58,911 bases of DNA from Burkholderiales bacterium RIFCSPLOWO2_12_FULL_61_40 (GTDB lineage: Bacteria > Pseudomonadota > Gammaproteobacteria > Burkholderiales > Burkholderiaceae_C), in NCBI GenBank assembly GCA_001770935.1, contig MESI01000078.1:1-58911 (forward strand), written 5' to 3'. Position numbers and translations under genes: made by a program. Under the pieces are notes generated by a model. That model did no database searches. It had not been told where the DNA came from and was given only the letters and a program-made list of their open reading frames with translations. This document shows, one piece after another, positions 58,542 through 58,911 of this stretch. Every line of letters starts with the position of its first letter. Positions within the stretch are counted from its first letter, which is position 1.

Positions 58542-58911
58542 CAATCTTCCACCTGCAAAATAGCCAGGAACGCTTCCTGAGGAACCTCGACCGAACCAAT
58601 TTGTTTCATGCGTTTTTTGCCTGCTTTTTGTTTTTCAAGGAGTTTGCGTTTGCGCGAAATGTCGCCGCCGTAGCACTTGGCCAGCACGTTTTTGCGCAGC
58701 GCTTTGATTGTCTCACGCGCAATAATATTGGCGCCAATAGCCGCCTGAATGGCCACGTCGTACATTTGCCGGGAAATGATCTCGCGCATCTTGCCCACAA
58801 CCGCCCGCCCACGGTACTGACTCTGGCTGCGGTGCAACATGATGGACAGCGCGTCGACTTTTTCCGAATTCAACAAAATATCGACCTTGACCACATCGGC
58901 CGCACGGTATT
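58541..58911 (-). CDS. lepA: Elongation factor 4 (LepA), C-terminal part only
   Basis: The window ends inside this gene; the last 123 or so codons are present. The sequence shows the LepA C-terminal domain: [76 protein letters not shown] and the end [10 protein letters not shown]. LepA is a ribosome-associated GTPase that back-translocates or helps initiation. The GTPase domain lies outside the window. Confidence 0.97.
   Translation of the reverse strand, partial: YRAADVVKVDILLNSEKVDALSIMLHRSQSQYRGRAVVGKMREIISRQMYDVAIQAAIGANIIARETIKALRKNVLAKCYGGDISRKRKLLEKQKAGKKRMKQIGSVEVPQEAFLAILQVED

Noticed and set aside
58542..58544. TTG as the lepB start, and likewise TTG at 7295-7297 for the M50-HlyD gene
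   Set aside because: In both cases an ATG follows directly and is better placed, so the ATG was used.

Overview
The window reads as the chromosome of a betaproteobacterium of the order Burkholderiales, most likely a Comamonadaceae relative (Rhodoferax/Polaromonas-like). The evidence is the conserved order lepA-lepB-DUF4845-rnc-era-recO-pdxJ-acpS-nagZ at the right end, the moderately high GC, and short intergenic repeats of a kind I associate with that family (the last point is recall, not a search).

Layout, left to right. (1) 1-690: a small unrecognised ORF and a decayed fragment of an NRPS-type adenylation domain. (2) 769-9175: an unusual export apparatus. It has a periplasmic HlyD-type adaptor with a signal peptide (minus) and a divergent TolC-type outer-membrane channel (plus). 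A tightly packed minus-strand operon follows, made of a tandem-GAF/HlyD fusion, an M50-metalloprotease/HlyD fusion and a short SecA-like ATPase. No ABC exporter is present. (3) 9223-9975: a short relic of an Ig-like repeat, then a HepT/MntA (HEPN-MNT) toxin-antitoxin pair. (4) 10100-51301: one uninterrupted 41.2 kb minus-strand gene for a 13,733-residue protein (about 1.4 MDa by residue count). It has an LEPR-XLL-type N-terminus, 36 PPC-like domains in 18 alternating pairs, 17 CARDB-like domains, nine He_PIG-like domains, 15 cadherin/VCBS-like domains, a dockerin-like segment, RHS/YD-like sequence, two propeller-like stretches, a peptidoglycan-binding plus M15-like peptidase module, a metzincin (M10-like) protease motif, a DUF4114-like domain and a distinct C-terminal tail. 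(5) 51302-52134: non-coding, with several perfect hairpins. (6) 52135-58911: the housekeeping block.

How the parts may work together (inference). The giant protein is the likely substrate. The SecA-like ATPase would supply energy from the cytoplasm. The two membrane-anchored HlyD fusions and the soluble adaptor would span the periplasm, one sensing through GAF domains and one carrying a site-2-type protease. The TolC homologue would be the exit. The substrate gene, the toxin-antitoxin pair and the export operon all lie on the minus strand, one after another. This would be a SecA-driven, ABC-less relative of type I secretion for LEPR-XLL giant proteins, and it is the main candidate for an undescribed system here.

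A second theme is repeats. A short genome repeat that lies between acpS and nagZ also occurs inside coding sequence: at the start of era, and five times inside the giant gene's VCBS-like array at a strict period of about 558 bp. pdxJ is enclosed by two inverted copies of another repeat that reach its start and stop codons.
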